A stretch of DNA of 64,000 bases from Candidatus Stoquefichus sp. SB1 (GCF_001244545.1 NZ_LN852696.1:186001-250000); one strand, 5' to 3'; counted from the stretch's first letter, positions 7,445-17,726 are shown. Notes: generated by a model from the sequence alone, not told the origin. Numbers and translations: made by a program.

Positions 7445-9199
7445 TTAAATTTCTCTTGTATATTCTTTTAACCAAATTCTCTCTTCTTCATTTAAGAAAG
7501 GAGAAATCTTTTTATAAACCTCTTGATGATAATCATTTAACCATTTCTTCTCTTTATAAGTTAACATACTTATTTCAATAGCGTCTAAATCAATAGGAAC
7601 AAGTGTTAAACAATCAAAATGCATAAATTGACCATATTCATTTTCTTGACCTTCGACACACAATAACTCATTTTCAATACGAATACCATACTGACCTTCT
7701 AAATAAATACCTGGTTCATCAGTAACAATCATGCCTGCTTCTAATACACATCCTTCACCTTGAAATTTAGGTTTTGGACGAATACCATGAGGACCTTCAT
7801 GAACATTAAGAAAATGTCCAACGCCATGTCCTGTACCACATTGATAATCAATATTTTCAGACCACATAGGGGCTCTTGCAAGAATATCTAAGTTTTGTCC
7901 AGTACAACCATAAAGGAAAGATGCATTTTGTAATGCCAGCATACCTTGAAGAACCATTGTGAAATGTTCTTTTTGTGTTGTTGATATTTCTTTTAAAGCA
8001 TAAGTTCTTGTAATATCAGTTGTACCATCTAAATATTGACCGCCACTATCAATCAACAATAAACCATGACCCTCTATCTGTGAAAAGTCTTTTGTTGTTG
8101 GATGATAATGCATTAATGCAGCATTTTCATTCCATGCACAAATAGTTGTAAAACTAGGTTCAATAAATAAATCTTGTTGTTGTCTAAATTCTAAAACTTT
8201 TTGAGAAACACTCATTTCATCCATTGCAATTTTGCCATCATTTTGTTTTAACCAATACATAAATTTTGTCATAGCAACACCATCTTTGATATGAGCATTT
8301 TTTGTGTTTTGAATTTCTATGTCATTTTTAATGGCTTTAAAAGCTTGTGATGGATTCATTCCATTGACAATTTCACATTGAATTTGATTAAAAAGCTGAT
8401 AGTTAAGATTGCTTGTATTTAATAAAACACGTCCTTTTAATGATGCAGCATCTGCATATATTTGACGATAATCTTTGACTAAGACATTTTCTTGTTGAAG
8501 AACTTTTACCATATCTAAATCATATGTGCCATCTTGAAGATATAAATAAGATTGGCTATCAGTAATTAAAGCAAAGGCAAGCGCCATTGGTGAACAAGGA
8601 ATATCATTTCCTCTAATATTGAATATCCAGGCAATGTCATCTAATGCTGTAATAATATGAGATTGACAATCATTTTCCTTCATATATTCTTGGATGACTT
8701 CAATTTTTTCATGAACTGGCATACCATGATATTTTAAGTCATAACAGTAGACTTTTTGTTGTGACATAGCTGGACGATTTGTCCAGAAGTCTTTTAATAA
8801 ATCTACACATTCAAGGTTATAGTCTACATTGAGTGCATCATCTAAATCCAAAACAAATTGAGTCGTCATTGTTTGACCATCAAATGCAATTGTTTCTCCT
8901 TCTTTAACATTTTCTGCTAAAAATTCTATAAGTGTTGGTACACCTTTTTGAGCCATTTTCATAAGTGTGATACCATCTTCCAATTGATTAGCAGCTTGAA
9001 TAAAATAACGACCATCAGTCCATAAGTATGCAGCATTAGGTTGTACGAGTAAAGTTCCTGCACTGCCTGTAAAACCACTTAAATATGCACGTGATTGAAA
9101 ATAATCTCCAACATTTTCAGATTGATGATCATCATCAGTTGGAACAATATAATAATCAATTTTCTTTTCTGTTAATAATTTTTGAAATTCTTTTATCAT
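7445..9199 (-). CDS. Xaa-Pro aminopeptidase, M24B family
   Basis: A 584-residue cytoplasmic dipeptide-releasing peptidase acting on X-Pro N-termini. It has two creatinase-like N-terminal domains and a C-terminal pita-bread domain. Dimetal ligands are visible: the two Asp in DSGGQYLDGTTD, the His in GTGHGVGH, and Glu in TDEPGIY and IENELL. The length matches the long (three-domain) class. The start at 9199 is chosen because AGAGGTGAT lies five bases upstream; an ATG 27 bases earlier has no ribosome site. A shorter M24 enzyme is at 43086. Confidence 0.93.
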   Translation of the reverse strand: MIKEFQKLLTEKKIDYYIVPTDDDHQSENVGDYFQSRAYLSGFTGSAGTLLVQPNAAYLWTDGRYFIQAANQLEDGITLMKMAQKGVPTLIEFLAENVKEGETIAFDGQTMTTQFVLDLDDALNVDYNLECVDLLKDFWTNRPAMSQQKVYCYDLKYHGMPVHEKIEVIQEYMKENDCQSHIITALDDIAWIFNIRGNDIPCSPMALAFALITDSQSYLYLQDGTYDLDMVKVLQQENVLVKDYRQIYADAASLKGRVLLNTSNLNYQLFNQIQCEIVNGMNPSQAFKAIKNDIEIQNTKNAHIKDGVAMTKFMYWLKQNDGKIAMDEMSVSQKVLEFRQQQDLFIEPSFTTICAWNENAALMHYHPTTKDFSQIEGHGLLLIDSGGQYLDGTTDITRTYALKEISTTQKEHFTMVLQGMLALQNASFLYGCTGQNLDILARAPMWSENIDYQCGTGHGVGHFLNVHEGPHGIRPKPKFQGEGCVLEAGMIVTDEPGIYLEGQYGIRIENELLCVEGQENEYGQFMHFDCLTLVPIDLDAIEISMLTYKEKKWLNDYHQEVYKKISPFLNEEERIWLKEYTREI

Positions 9200-9263
9200 T
9201 TTTATCACCTCTAAATACTTTAACATATTTTTTATAGATTTGATAATAAAATATGTTAAAATA

Positions 9264-9345
9264 AAGTTGCAACTTGAAAAAAAGGCTTTTGCAACTTAAC
9301 GTTGACAAAAAGCAAGTCAATGTTGGTGGAGATAATGCCCCATTT
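9264..9345 (+). promoter_or_regulatory. Structured leader upstream of the XRE gene
   Basis: Two strong consecutive hairpins: AAGTTGCAA (9264-9272) with TTGCAACTT (9289-9297), and AACGTTGAC (9298-9306) with GTCAATGTT (9316-9324). They are followed by a GGTGGAGATAATGCCCC stretch and TTTTT. I do not recognise it as a known riboswitch. It lies between divergent genes and could be a regulatory 5' leader or a small RNA. Confidence 0.4.
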
Positions 9346-9374
9346 TTAATATGATATGAGTGAGGTGAGGATAT

Positions 9375-10280
9375 ATGGATTTTGGAATGAAATTACAGAA
9401 TTTAAGAAAAGGTAAAGGCTTGTCACAGGAGGCTTTAGCTGAGCAATTGAATGTCTCAAGACAGGCAGTAAGTAAGTGGGAATCTGGTGCAGGATATCCT
9501 GAAATGGATAAATTAATTTTATTAAGCAATTTATTTGGGGTTACAATTGATTATTTAGTAAAAGATAATCATGAGTGTAATCAGGATGCTGGATCTGAAA
9601 CAGACTCCAAATATTTTATGACCCATGAAAAGATTCAAGATTATCTAAAGTATAAGAAGAATTTTGGTATGGGGATTGGTGCTTGTGTTTCCATGATTAT
9701 TTTATCAGTTTGTATGCCTATCTTGTGTGAGGATTCACAATATGAAACAATCGGCACTTTTGGCTTTTTAGCAGTTGTTGCAATTGCGGTTTTTGGTATG
9801 ATTATATTGGGAATTAAAAGTGAATCATATGGTGAATTGGAAAAGCAGGAAATTAATATGAGTTTTCAGGATTTACAGGATTTACAAAAAAAGCATACAA
9901 AGTTTCAATCACAATTTGGTGTTTCGATTGCTTTTGGTGTATTTTTGATTATTATGTCTGTTGCTATTATTGTTTTTTTGGATAATACAGGATATGGAGA
10001 AAAGGCTTCGGCTGCTCAATTAATGGTTTGTGTTGCATTTTCAGTGTTTATATTTATTTATCAGGGTATAAAGTATACAATGTATCAGTTTTTAGTTCAA
10101 AATAAAAAACATATTGAGGAAATGCGAAAAGAAGAAAAAAGTTTATTTTCTTTAACAATGCCTTTGGCTGCTATGGTTTATTTGATTTTAGGATTTACAC
10201 AGGAGTTATGGCATCCTGGTTGGATTATCTTTCCGATAGTTGCTATTATTACAGCTTTTATTGAAAGGATAAGATATTAA
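9375..10280 (+). CDS. XRE-family regulator with C-terminal membrane domain
   Basis: A 301-residue protein. Residues 1-65 are a Cro/C1-type helix-turn-helix (LRKGKGLSQEALAEQLNVSR then QAVSKWESG). The rest holds five or so hydrophobic segments (from about 100 onward, ending near 295), so the DNA-binding domain is tethered to the membrane. Such proteins are common in gut Firmicutes, often as stress or envelope sensors, but no ligand is known. GAGGTGAGG lies just before the start. It is preceded by a strongly structured leader and stands alone. Confidence 0.82.
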   Translation: MDFGMKLQNLRKGKGLSQEALAEQLNVSRQAVSKWESGAGYPEMDKLILLSNLFGVTIDYLVKDNHECNQDAGSETDSKYFMTHEKIQDYLKYKKNFGMGIGACVSMIILSVCMPILCEDSQYETIGTFGFLAVVAIAVFGMIILGIKSESYGELEKQEINMSFQDLQDLQKKHTKFQSQFGVSIAFGVFLIIMSVAIIVFLDNTGYGEKASAAQLMVCVAFSVFIFIYQGIKYTMYQFLVQNKKHIEEMRKEEKSLFSLTMPLAAMVYLILGFTQELWHPGWIIFPIVAIITAFIERIRY

Positions 10281-10302
10281 GGCTCGTTGGAGTCTTTTTT
10301 TG
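10279..10302 (+). terminator. Terminator after XRE gene
   Basis: Stem AAGGCTC/GAGTCTT with loop GTTG, running straight into a T tract, overlapping the stop codon. Confidence 0.75.
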
Positions 10303-10378
10303 TTTTCAGCTAATCAATCTAGTATTAGGAAGTTAATTAAGATATAATAGAGATACGAGGAAATGATAGGAGGCTATT

Positions 10379-12046
10379 ATGTCTAGTATAACAAAAAGCG
10401 ATGATTTAAATGTTGATATCTTTTTTGACTTATTATCAGAAAGTACAGATGATTATCTTTTTATGTGGAATATTCAAAGTGGTATTTTTCATATATCTGA
10501 AAATGCTTTTGAAGATTTAAATATTAGTCATTCCATTCGTGAAAATGTGGTAGAAGTTTGGTCAAGTATTATGGTGAGTGAAGATATACCACTTTGGTTA
10601 CATGATATGCAGCTGATTCAAGAAGGGAAGAAAGAATATCATGATATGGAATACCGTGTGTATAATAAAGAAGGTCAAGTTATATGGGTTTCATGTCGTG
10701 GAAAAGTGAGTAAAGATCAATGCAATAGACCAACTTATATGGTTGGGAGAATTTCTAATATTGGTAAAGAAAATAAATTTGATAATATTACAGGATTAAA
10801 AAATAGAAAACAATTTGAAAAGGATTTAACAACACTTTTAAATTTGGGAGATCAAAAAGAAGGTGTTATTGTTGTTTTGGATATAGATAATTTTAAAAAT
10901 ATTAATGAACGGTATGGATATGCTTTTGGAGATCGAACTTTGAATTTGATTTCAACACAATTATTAACTGTTTTACCTAAAGGGTGCCAAATGTATCGCT
11001 TAGATGGTGATGAGTTTGCTTTTTTAATTGAAAATGGAACTGAAAATCTTACACAAACTATTTATGAAAATATTCAATTATTTGTAACAAATAATTTTAT
11101 TATGGATCATCAGCGTGTTTATATTTCTTTATCTGCTGGAGCATGTTTTTATCCTAAAGATGGACACAATTATCAGAAACTTTTTAGACATGCTGAAAAT
11201 GCTGTTGAAATCGCAAAAATGAATGGGAAAAATCAATTGGTTTTCTTTTCAAAAGAAATGTATCAAAGAAAATTAAAGATTATTGAATTACAGGAAAGTT
11301 TGCATAATACAGTTGTTAATGGATGTAATGAGTTTGAATTATATTATCAGCCTCAAATTGATGTACAAACGAAAGAAGTTGTTGGAGCAGAAGCTTTACT
11401 TCGTTGGCATTCTCCTCAACATGGTGAAGTTTCACCCATTGATTTTATTCCCTTGTTGGAGGAAAGTCAGTTAATTATTCAAGTTGGAAAATGGGTTTTT
11501 GAAGAAGCTGTTAAGCAATGTGAAATATGGCAAAAGTATAATCCGGATTTTATGATGAGTATTAATGTTTCTTATATTCAATTAAAAGAAAATGCTTTAT
11601 TAGAATATTTGAAAAATGAACATAATAAGAATCATTCGCCAATTAAAAATTGTATTTTAGAATTAACTGAGAATTGTTGGGTTCCTAATTTACAATTTAT
11701 TAATCAAGAATTTAAGAATATCCAAAAAATGGGTTATGGAGTGGCTATTGATGATTTTGGAACAGGCTATTCATCATTGAGCCATTTAAAAGAATTACCA
11801 GCAAATGTAATTAAAATTGATCGTAGTTTTGTTCAAGGAATTCATGAAGAAAGTTATGAGTATATCTTTTTAGAGTATATTGTGAAATTGGCTCATGTTA
11901 TTCATTTGAAAGTTTGTGTTGAGGGTGTGGAAACTGAAGAAGAATATCAGGTTGTGAAAAAGACAGATCCTGATTATATACAAGGGTTCTTATTTGGAAA
12001 ACCAATTCCAGTTTTAGAATTTGAAGAACGTTATTTTCATGATTAA
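10379..12046 (+). CDS. PAS-GGDEF-EAL cyclic-di-GMP protein
   Basis: A 555-residue cytoplasmic protein. Residues about 15-130 form a PAS sensor, 137-300 a diguanylate cyclase domain, and 305-553 an EAL phosphodiesterase domain. The cyclase signature is DGDEF (near residue 210) instead of GGDEF. The EAL domain looks intact: EALLRW, INVSY, ELTE, DDFGTGYSS, KIDRSF, EGVE and QGFLFGKP. The protein therefore most likely degrades c-di-GMP, possibly tuned by the PAS and GGDEF domains. AGGAGG precedes the start. The next cyclase gene begins 14 bases later, so synthesis and breakdown are probably co-expressed. Confidence 0.9.
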   Translation: MSSITKSDDLNVDIFFDLLSESTDDYLFMWNIQSGIFHISENAFEDLNISHSIRENVVEVWSSIMVSEDIPLWLHDMQLIQEGKKEYHDMEYRVYNKEGQVIWVSCRGKVSKDQCNRPTYMVGRISNIGKENKFDNITGLKNRKQFEKDLTTLLNLGDQKEGVIVVLDIDNFKNINERYGYAFGDRTLNLISTQLLTVLPKGCQMYRLDGDEFAFLIENGTENLTQTIYENIQLFVTNNFIMDHQRVYISLSAGACFYPKDGHNYQKLFRHAENAVEIAKMNGKNQLVFFSKEMYQRKLKIIELQESLHNTVVNGCNEFELYYQPQIDVQTKEVVGAEALLRWHSPQHGEVSPIDFIPLLEESQLIIQVGKWVFEEAVKQCEIWQKYNPDFMMSINVSYIQLKENALLEYLKNEHNKNHSPIKNCILELTENCWVPNLQFINQEFKNIQKMGYGVAIDDFGTGYSSLSHLKELPANVIKIDRSFVQGIHEESYEYIFLEYIVKLAHVIHLKVCVEGVETEEEYQVVKKTDPDYIQGFLFGKPIPVLEFEERYFHD

Positions 12047-12059
12047 GAGGGACGAATGT

Positions 12060-14756
12060 ATGGAAGAAAAACAAGTGATACAATTTGCAAAAGAGTTTTT
12101 ACATGGTTATTTTGATAGAAATATGACGTCTCTTTTACCGATGATGCATCCTCATATATGTTGGAGTCCCTTTTATAATCGAGAGATTATAAAAGGAGTA
12201 GATGCAGTTTTAGAAATGCTTATTCAAGAAGCAAAACAAGGTTATATTTTTGTTTTTGATGATGTGATTTTCTATGATGTTCAATTTTCTGATTCTGTTT
12301 GGCATATGTCTTATAAGATGAATTTAGGGATTAAAGAAGATCATGAACAAAGTTCTTTTTATACTTATGGAAATTTAAGCATCTTACAAGAAAAAGAACA
12401 TATTCTATTAACAGAAGTAAGTATGTCGTTATTTGAAACAGAGAAACAGATGATTGATCATATTGTAGAGGAATCTCATGCAAAACAGAATTATCGTTTT
12501 AAAGCAATACAGTATGAGGATATATTGCGTTTAAAACAAGTGAATGATGATTTAGAGGTTTTAACTGATAATATTCCAGGAGGTATTTTTAAATGTCTTT
12601 ATGATGAAAAATTAACTATTCGTTATATGAGTGAAGGCTTTTTGTCTATGTTTGGTTATACACGCAAGGATATTGAAGAACGTTTTCATAATAGTTTTTG
12701 GGAAATGATTGTTCCAGAAGATCGTCAAATAACACTGCAGGAAGTGCAAAGACAAATGGCTTTAGGAAAGACAAAACAGATAGAATATAGAGTTATTCAT
12801 AAGGATGGACATCCTGTTTGGGTTTTGGATAAAGGGCAGTTAATTGAGGATGTTTTGGGAGGGGTCCCATCTTTTCATTGTATTATTATTGATATTACAG
12901 AAGAAAAAGTGATTCGTGAAGAACTGAAATTAAGTTTAGAGAGATATGATATTATTATGAATCAGACGGATGATATTATTATTGAATGGGATATTGTTCA
13001 TGGGCAAGTTAGATTTTCAAGAAATTGGAAGAATGTTTTTGATAATAATATTTTTAAATTACATAACCAGGGATTAGATAATCAGGGAATAAAAAAAGTT
13101 TTTCATCCAGATGATATCGAAAAAGTTAGTCAGTTATTAGATGAAATTAATCATGGAAAGCATTATATAGAAAAAGAAGTTCGAATTATTAATAAACAAC
13201 AAAAGTATCAATGGTGGAAATTGCGTTTAACAGCTCAATTTGATAAACAGAATAAACCTTTGCGAGCTATTGGTGTTATTATTGATATCGATGAAGAGAA
13301 ACGTCGTTCTCAGTATCTATTGCGTAAGGCACAGCAGGATGCATTAACAGGGATATATAATAAAATTACAACACAAAATCTAATTAAAGATTATTTGGCT
13401 CAAATGTCAAGTGATGAGATGTGTGCAATGATGATTATTGATATTGACAATTTTAAAGAAATTAATGATTTTCAGGGACATTTGTTTGGTGATGCTATTT
13501 TAAGTGATATTGCAAGAAGAATGAAAAATAATTTTAGTGATAAAGATATTATTGGGCGTATTGGTGGTGATGAGTTCCTTATTTTCTTTAAAGATGTACA
13601 AAATAGAGAAATGATTCAGTCTCATGCTCAAAAAATGTTGAATCAAATGCAGTTGCTTGAAGAGAGTCATGGTGATCAGTTACATATTTCATGTAGTATT
13701 GGCGTTTCGATTGCACCACAAGATGGTATAGAATTTACTGAATTGTTTCAAAAAGCAGATAGAGCATTATATCAAGCAAAGAATGAGGGAAAGAAACAAT
13801 TTGTCATTTTTGATGAATCGATTACGCAGGAATATTTGATATTTAGTAAACCAAGATCATATATTAATGAAACGATTGATTCCAATGAGCGTAATAGAAT
13901 ATCTGGTGGTCAATTTTCTGAGTATGTTTTTCGTGTTTTATATAATTCATCTGATGTTGGTGTGGCTGTGAAAGCAATGTTAGAAATTGTTGGGTTACAG
14001 TTTGATGTGAGTCGTGTTTATATTTTTGAGAATGTTGATAATGATTTGTATTGTTGTAATACTTTTGAATGGTGTAATCAAGGTGTGGAACCTCAGATTG
14101 ATTCTTTAAAGCATGTATCTTATGAAAAAGATCTTGGAGGTCATTATATTGATAATTTTAATGAAGAAGGGATATTCTATTGTTCTGATATTAAACAACT
14201 TCCAAAATTACAATATCAAATTTTAGCTCCTCAAGGTATTAAATCAATGTTACAATGTGCAATCAAAGATAATGGTCATTTCAAAGGATATGTTGGTTTT
14301 GATGAATGTCGAAAAAATCGTTATTGGACACAAGATCAGATAGATGTGTTAGTTTTTATTTCTGAAATTTTAAGTATTTTCTTATTAAAAACAAGAGCAG
14401 AAACAGCATTAAAAAGAGAAAAAGATGGACTTTTAAATCTTTTAGATAATCAAAGTTCATGGATTTATGTTATTGATCCAAAAGATTATCAGATGTTATT
14501 TATTAATAAAAAAACCAAAGAAATATGTCCTCAGGCTAAAGAAGGAATGCCTTGCTATCAAGTTGTTATGCAACGAGAAACACCGTGTGAGTTTTGTCCT
14601 GTTAAAAACATAAAAGGTGATTGTACAAATCAGAAATTAGAAGTGTATAATCCATATTTTAATCTTTGGGTTGATGTAGATGCAACATATGTAAAATGGC
14701 AGGGACAAGATGCTATTATGCTTAGTTGTCATGATGTGACTGCATATAAAAAATGA
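12060..14756 (+). CDS. NTF2-like/PAS/GGDEF/GAF multi-sensor diguanylate cyclase
   Basis: An 898-residue cytoplasmic protein. The start at 12060 has AAGAGGG eight bases upstream. Visible parts in order: an NTF2/SnoaL-like sensor (1-130), two PAS domains (about 160-285 and 290-415, each ending in a PAC-like IIDI stretch), a GGDEF cyclase domain (415-585, GRIGGDEF near 500), a GAF-like domain (about 615-755), and a terminal PAS-like domain with cysteines (ETPCEFCP). The inhibitory RxxD I-site is missing (SDKD at that position), so product inhibition may be absent. It should make c-di-GMP in response to several signals; no ligand can be named. Confidence 0.85.
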   Translation: MEEKQVIQFAKEFLHGYFDRNMTSLLPMMHPHICWSPFYNREIIKGVDAVLEMLIQEAKQGYIFVFDDVIFYDVQFSDSVWHMSYKMNLGIKEDHEQSSFYTYGNLSILQEKEHILLTEVSMSLFETEKQMIDHIVEESHAKQNYRFKAIQYEDILRLKQVNDDLEVLTDNIPGGIFKCLYDEKLTIRYMSEGFLSMFGYTRKDIEERFHNSFWEMIVPEDRQITLQEVQRQMALGKTKQIEYRVIHKDGHPVWVLDKGQLIEDVLGGVPSFHCIIIDITEEKVIREELKLSLERYDIIMNQTDDIIIEWDIVHGQVRFSRNWKNVFDNNIFKLHNQGLDNQGIKKVFHPDDIEKVSQLLDEINHGKHYIEKEVRIINKQQKYQWWKLRLTAQFDKQNKPLRAIGVIIDIDEEKRRSQYLLRKAQQDALTGIYNKITTQNLIKDYLAQMSSDEMCAMMIIDIDNFKEINDFQGHLFGDAILSDIARRMKNNFSDKDIIGRIGGDEFLIFFKDVQNREMIQSHAQKMLNQMQLLEESHGDQLHISCSIGVSIAPQDGIEFTELFQKADRALYQAKNEGKKQFVIFDESITQEYLIFSKPRSYINETIDSNERNRISGGQFSEYVFRVLYNSSDVGVAVKAMLEIVGLQFDVSRVYIFENVDNDLYCCNTFEWCNQGVEPQIDSLKHVSYEKDLGGHYIDNFNEEGIFYCSDIKQLPKLQYQILAPQGIKSMLQCAIKDNGHFKGYVGFDECRKNRYWTQDQIDVLVFISEILSIFLLKTRAETALKREKDGLLNLLDNQSSWIYVIDPKDYQMLFINKKTKEICPQAKEGMPCYQVVMQRETPCEFCPVKNIKGDCTNQKLEVYNPYFNLWVDVDATYVKWQGQDAIMLSCHDVTAYKK

Positions 14757-14778
14757 CTTCTTATTGAGGTCATTTTTT
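14748..14778. terminator. Bidirectional terminator between cyclase genes
   Basis: Stem AAAAAATGACTTC pairing with GAGGTCATTTTTT around the loop TTATT. It overlaps the last codons of both convergent genes. Confidence 0.8.
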
Positions 14779-15753
14779 ATATGCAAACTGTGATTTTCCA
14801 GCAGCTTTACTATGATATAAAGCTTTATCAGATTGTGAAAATAATTTTGAAAATGAACATAATTGTTCATTAGAAATTGCTATTCCAATTGAACAGCTCA
14901 TTTGACATTGATGTAAAGATGATAACTCTACACATTCATCAATGACTTGTTGTGCTTTTGTTTCAATATCTACCTGTGATAAAACTTCAGTTACAAAAAC
15001 AACAAATTCATCTCCACCAACTCTACCAATGTATGCTATTTTACTAAAAATCTTTTTTAATATTTCTGAAATCTCTAGTAGAATGATATCACCTAATGGA
15101 TGACCATAGGTATCGTTAATATGTTTGAAGTTATCAATATCTAACATATAAAAAGCATAATTTTCATGATGTGTCTGAAGGAATTCATCAATTTTATTTT
15201 CGATTGCTATTCTATTATAGAGTTCAGTTAAAGCATCTAATTCAACTATTTTTTCTAAATACTGCGAATATTCTAAAGCTTGATTAGCTTTTTCGGTAAT
15301 TGTTCTAGGATAGTATTCATTTTCACTTTGATCTAGGTATGGCATTGAGTGATGAATATGGACAATTTTAATTTCAGAATTAACAAGCTGACAAATAATA
15401 CTAAAACGTGTATCCATATCAATAATAATAGGTTTTTGATCAGCATCTTTTTCTTTAAGCCATAGTTTACCATAAATGATACAAGTTACATCATTGATAG
15501 GTGTCCCATAGTATTCTTCATTTAAAATATCAAATTCAATATCTTTAGCTTCTTGTTGACTTAAAATCAAATCATTTATGAAATCTTTTTTATTATGATA
15601 AAATTCATGCTTTCCTGTTCCAATAACTGAAAGATGATCATCTAATAACTCTACAAGTGAGTATAAGTTTTGTTGAGAATTCAAGCCAATATACAAATAA
15701 CAAAAATCTTTAGCAAATTCTAATGACGAGTTTAAAAATTCTGTTTTATCCAT
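14770..15753 (-). CDS. NTF2-like-GGDEF diguanylate cyclase
   Basis: A 327-residue protein with an N-terminal NTF2/SnoaL-like sensor domain (about 1-140) and a C-terminal cyclase domain (about 165-327). The active motif GRVGGDEFVVF lies near residue 245, and DIDNFKHINDTYGH is the usual metal and substrate segment. No RxxD I-site precedes GGDEF. The sensor domain resembles the N-terminus of the divergent-convergent neighbour, so the two may sense related signals. The only ribosome-like sequence (AGAGG) is about 16 bases before the start, so translation may be weak. Confidence 0.85.
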   Translation of the reverse strand: MDKTEFLNSSLEFAKDFCYLYIGLNSQQNLYSLVELLDDHLSVIGTGKHEFYHNKKDFINDLILSQQEAKDIEFDILNEEYYGTPINDVTCIIYGKLWLKEKDADQKPIIIDMDTRFSIICQLVNSEIKIVHIHHSMPYLDQSENEYYPRTITEKANQALEYSQYLEKIVELDALTELYNRIAIENKIDEFLQTHHENYAFYMLDIDNFKHINDTYGHPLGDIILLEISEILKKIFSKIAYIGRVGGDEFVVFVTEVLSQVDIETKAQQVIDECVELSSLHQCQMSCSIGIAISNEQLCSFSKLFSQSDKALYHSKAAGKSQFAYKK

Positions 15754-15888
15754 ATAATTCTTACACCATCCTCTAATAAATTCATCATAACATGTGATTT
15801 ATGAAAATGCAATCACATTACAATCACAACTTGCTTTATCATATCATAAAAACTGTGTATAATAAATAGAGAATAAAGGAGATAGATT

Positions 15889-17625
15889 ATGGATAGAAAA
15901 TGGAGTTTAAAAGAATTATATACATCTTTTCAAGATGAAGACTTTTTAAATGATTTAAAACAGATAGAACTTATTCTTACAGATATGAAAAAATATCCTG
16001 CATGTATGCAAACAGAAGATAACCTTGTTGCATATTTAAAACAAGAAAATATTTTAGATGATCTTGTAGAAAAGGTATATGCTTTTATCAGTTTAATAAT
16101 GAATGCTGATACGAATAATCTTGATGCATTAAAATATGCTTCTGTAATAGAAAATCTTTTAGCATCTTTTGCTGATACAAGTGCTAAAATTCAAAAATGG
16201 ATAGCAAAATTTGATTTATCCAAAATAGACAATGAAGATATTAAAAATCATCTTTTTGTTTTAAATGAAATTAAACAACAAAATCAATACTTGTTAGATG
16301 ATCAAAGTGAATCTGTTTTAGCTAATATGAAAACAACTGGATCAAGTGCATGGCTAAAATATAAAGATCAACTTATTTCTTCATTAATGATTACAATGGA
16401 TGATAAGACGTATCCTTTAACTGAAATCTTAAATATGGCTTATTCAAAAGATAAAGAAATCAGAAAAAAGGCCTATGAAGCTGAAATAGCAGCTTACCAA
16501 AATATTGAATTAGGAATAGCAAGTGCTTTAAATGCAATTAAAGGTGAAGCTATTACGGTTGCAAAATTAAGAGGTTATCACTCTGTTTTAGAAAGAACAC
16601 TCATAGATTCGAGAATGTCTCAAAAAACATTAGATGTTTTATTAAAAACAATGAAAAAAGCATTGCCTATGTTTGAAAAATATTTTCAAACAAAAGCCAA
16701 ACATTTAGGATATGAAAATGGATTGCCTTGGTATGATATGTATGCACCAATTGTTGATGTGAATAGTGAATATAATTATGAAAAAGGAAGCCAATTCGTT
16801 ATTGAACAATTCTCATCATTCTCACAAAATTTAGGTGATTATGCCAAAATGGCAATAGAAAAGAATTGGATTGATGTTTATCCTAGACAAGGGAAAGTTG
16901 GTGGAGCATTTTGTCATAATTTACATTGCATTCAAGAAAGTCGTTTCTTATTGAATTATGGAAATGATTTTAGTGATGTGATTACTATGGCACATGAACT
17001 TGGACATGGTTTTCATGGACATTGTTTAAATAGTCAAACAGCTTTGAATGCTCAATATCCAATGCCAATAGCTGAAACAGCTTCAACATTCTGTGAAACA
17101 ATTGTGAAAAAAGCAGCCTTAAAAAATGCTTCAAAAGCAGAACAACTCATGATTTTAGAAAATGAGTTATCAGATTGTGCACAAGTTATTGTAGATATTT
17201 ATTCACGTTTCTTATTTGAAAGTCGTTTGATTGAAAAACGAGAAGAAGGACCGCTTAGTGTTGATGAAATAAAATCTTTAATGATTGAAGCACAAAAGGA
17301 AGCTTATGGTCAAGGTTTGGATCATGAGACATTGCATCCTTATATGTGGACATGGAAGCCTCATTATTATGAAGCAGATTATGCTTTCTATAATTTTCCT
17401 TATGCATTTGGTTTGTTATTGGCGAAAGGTTTATATGGATTGTATTTAAAAGAAGGAGCATCTTTTGCAAAGACATATGAGAACTTCTTATCATTAACAG
17501 GCAAGATGAATCTAGAAGATGTTGGAAAGAGTGTTGGTATTGATTTGACATCTGAAGAATTTTGGCAAAATTCATTAGATATGATTAAGGAAGATTTAGA
17601 ATTATTCTATGAATTACTTAGTTAA
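15889..17625 (+). CDS. pepF: Oligoendopeptidase F, M3 family
   Basis: A 578-residue zinc peptidase. The HExxH zinc motif is HELGH at residues 369-373, followed by the third ligand region ETASTFCETI. Full-length relatives are about 600 residues, so it is complete. PepF cleaves peptides of roughly 7-17 residues in the cytoplasm and helps with protein turnover or peptide use. AAAGGAGA lies before the start. The gene stands alone, between a cyclase on the other strand and the LicT operon. Confidence 0.93.
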   Translation: MDRKWSLKELYTSFQDEDFLNDLKQIELILTDMKKYPACMQTEDNLVAYLKQENILDDLVEKVYAFISLIMNADTNNLDALKYASVIENLLASFADTSAKIQKWIAKFDLSKIDNEDIKNHLFVLNEIKQQNQYLLDDQSESVLANMKTTGSSAWLKYKDQLISSLMITMDDKTYPLTEILNMAYSKDKEIRKKAYEAEIAAYQNIELGIASALNAIKGEAITVAKLRGYHSVLERTLIDSRMSQKTLDVLLKTMKKALPMFEKYFQTKAKHLGYENGLPWYDMYAPIVDVNSEYNYEKGSQFVIEQFSSFSQNLGDYAKMAIEKNWIDVYPRQGKVGGAFCHNLHCIQESRFLLNYGNDFSDVITMAHELGHGFHGHCLNSQTALNAQYPMPIAETASTFCETIVKKAALKNASKAEQLMILENELSDCAQVIVDIYSRFLFESRLIEKREEGPLSVDEIKSLMIEAQKEAYGQGLDHETLHPYMWTWKPHYYEADYAFYNFPYAFGLLLAKGLYGLYLKEGASFAKTYENFLSLTGKMNLEDVGKSVGIDLTSEEFWQNSLDMIKEDLELFYELLS

Positions 17626-17679
17626 AAAATAATGTTTTGTATTTATTGATAGAAAATAATTATTATTTTCTAAAATATA

Positions 17680-17708
17680 TTGACAAAATGAATAATGCAT
17701 ATTATGAT
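17680..17708 (+). promoter_or_regulatory. Promoter of the LicT/beta-glucoside operon
   Basis: A perfect -35 TTGACA (17680-17685), a 17-base spacer, and TATGAT (17703-17708). It places the RNA start a few bases before the antiterminator site. Confidence 0.75.
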
Positions 17709-17726
17709 TAATTTGTAAATAGAAAA

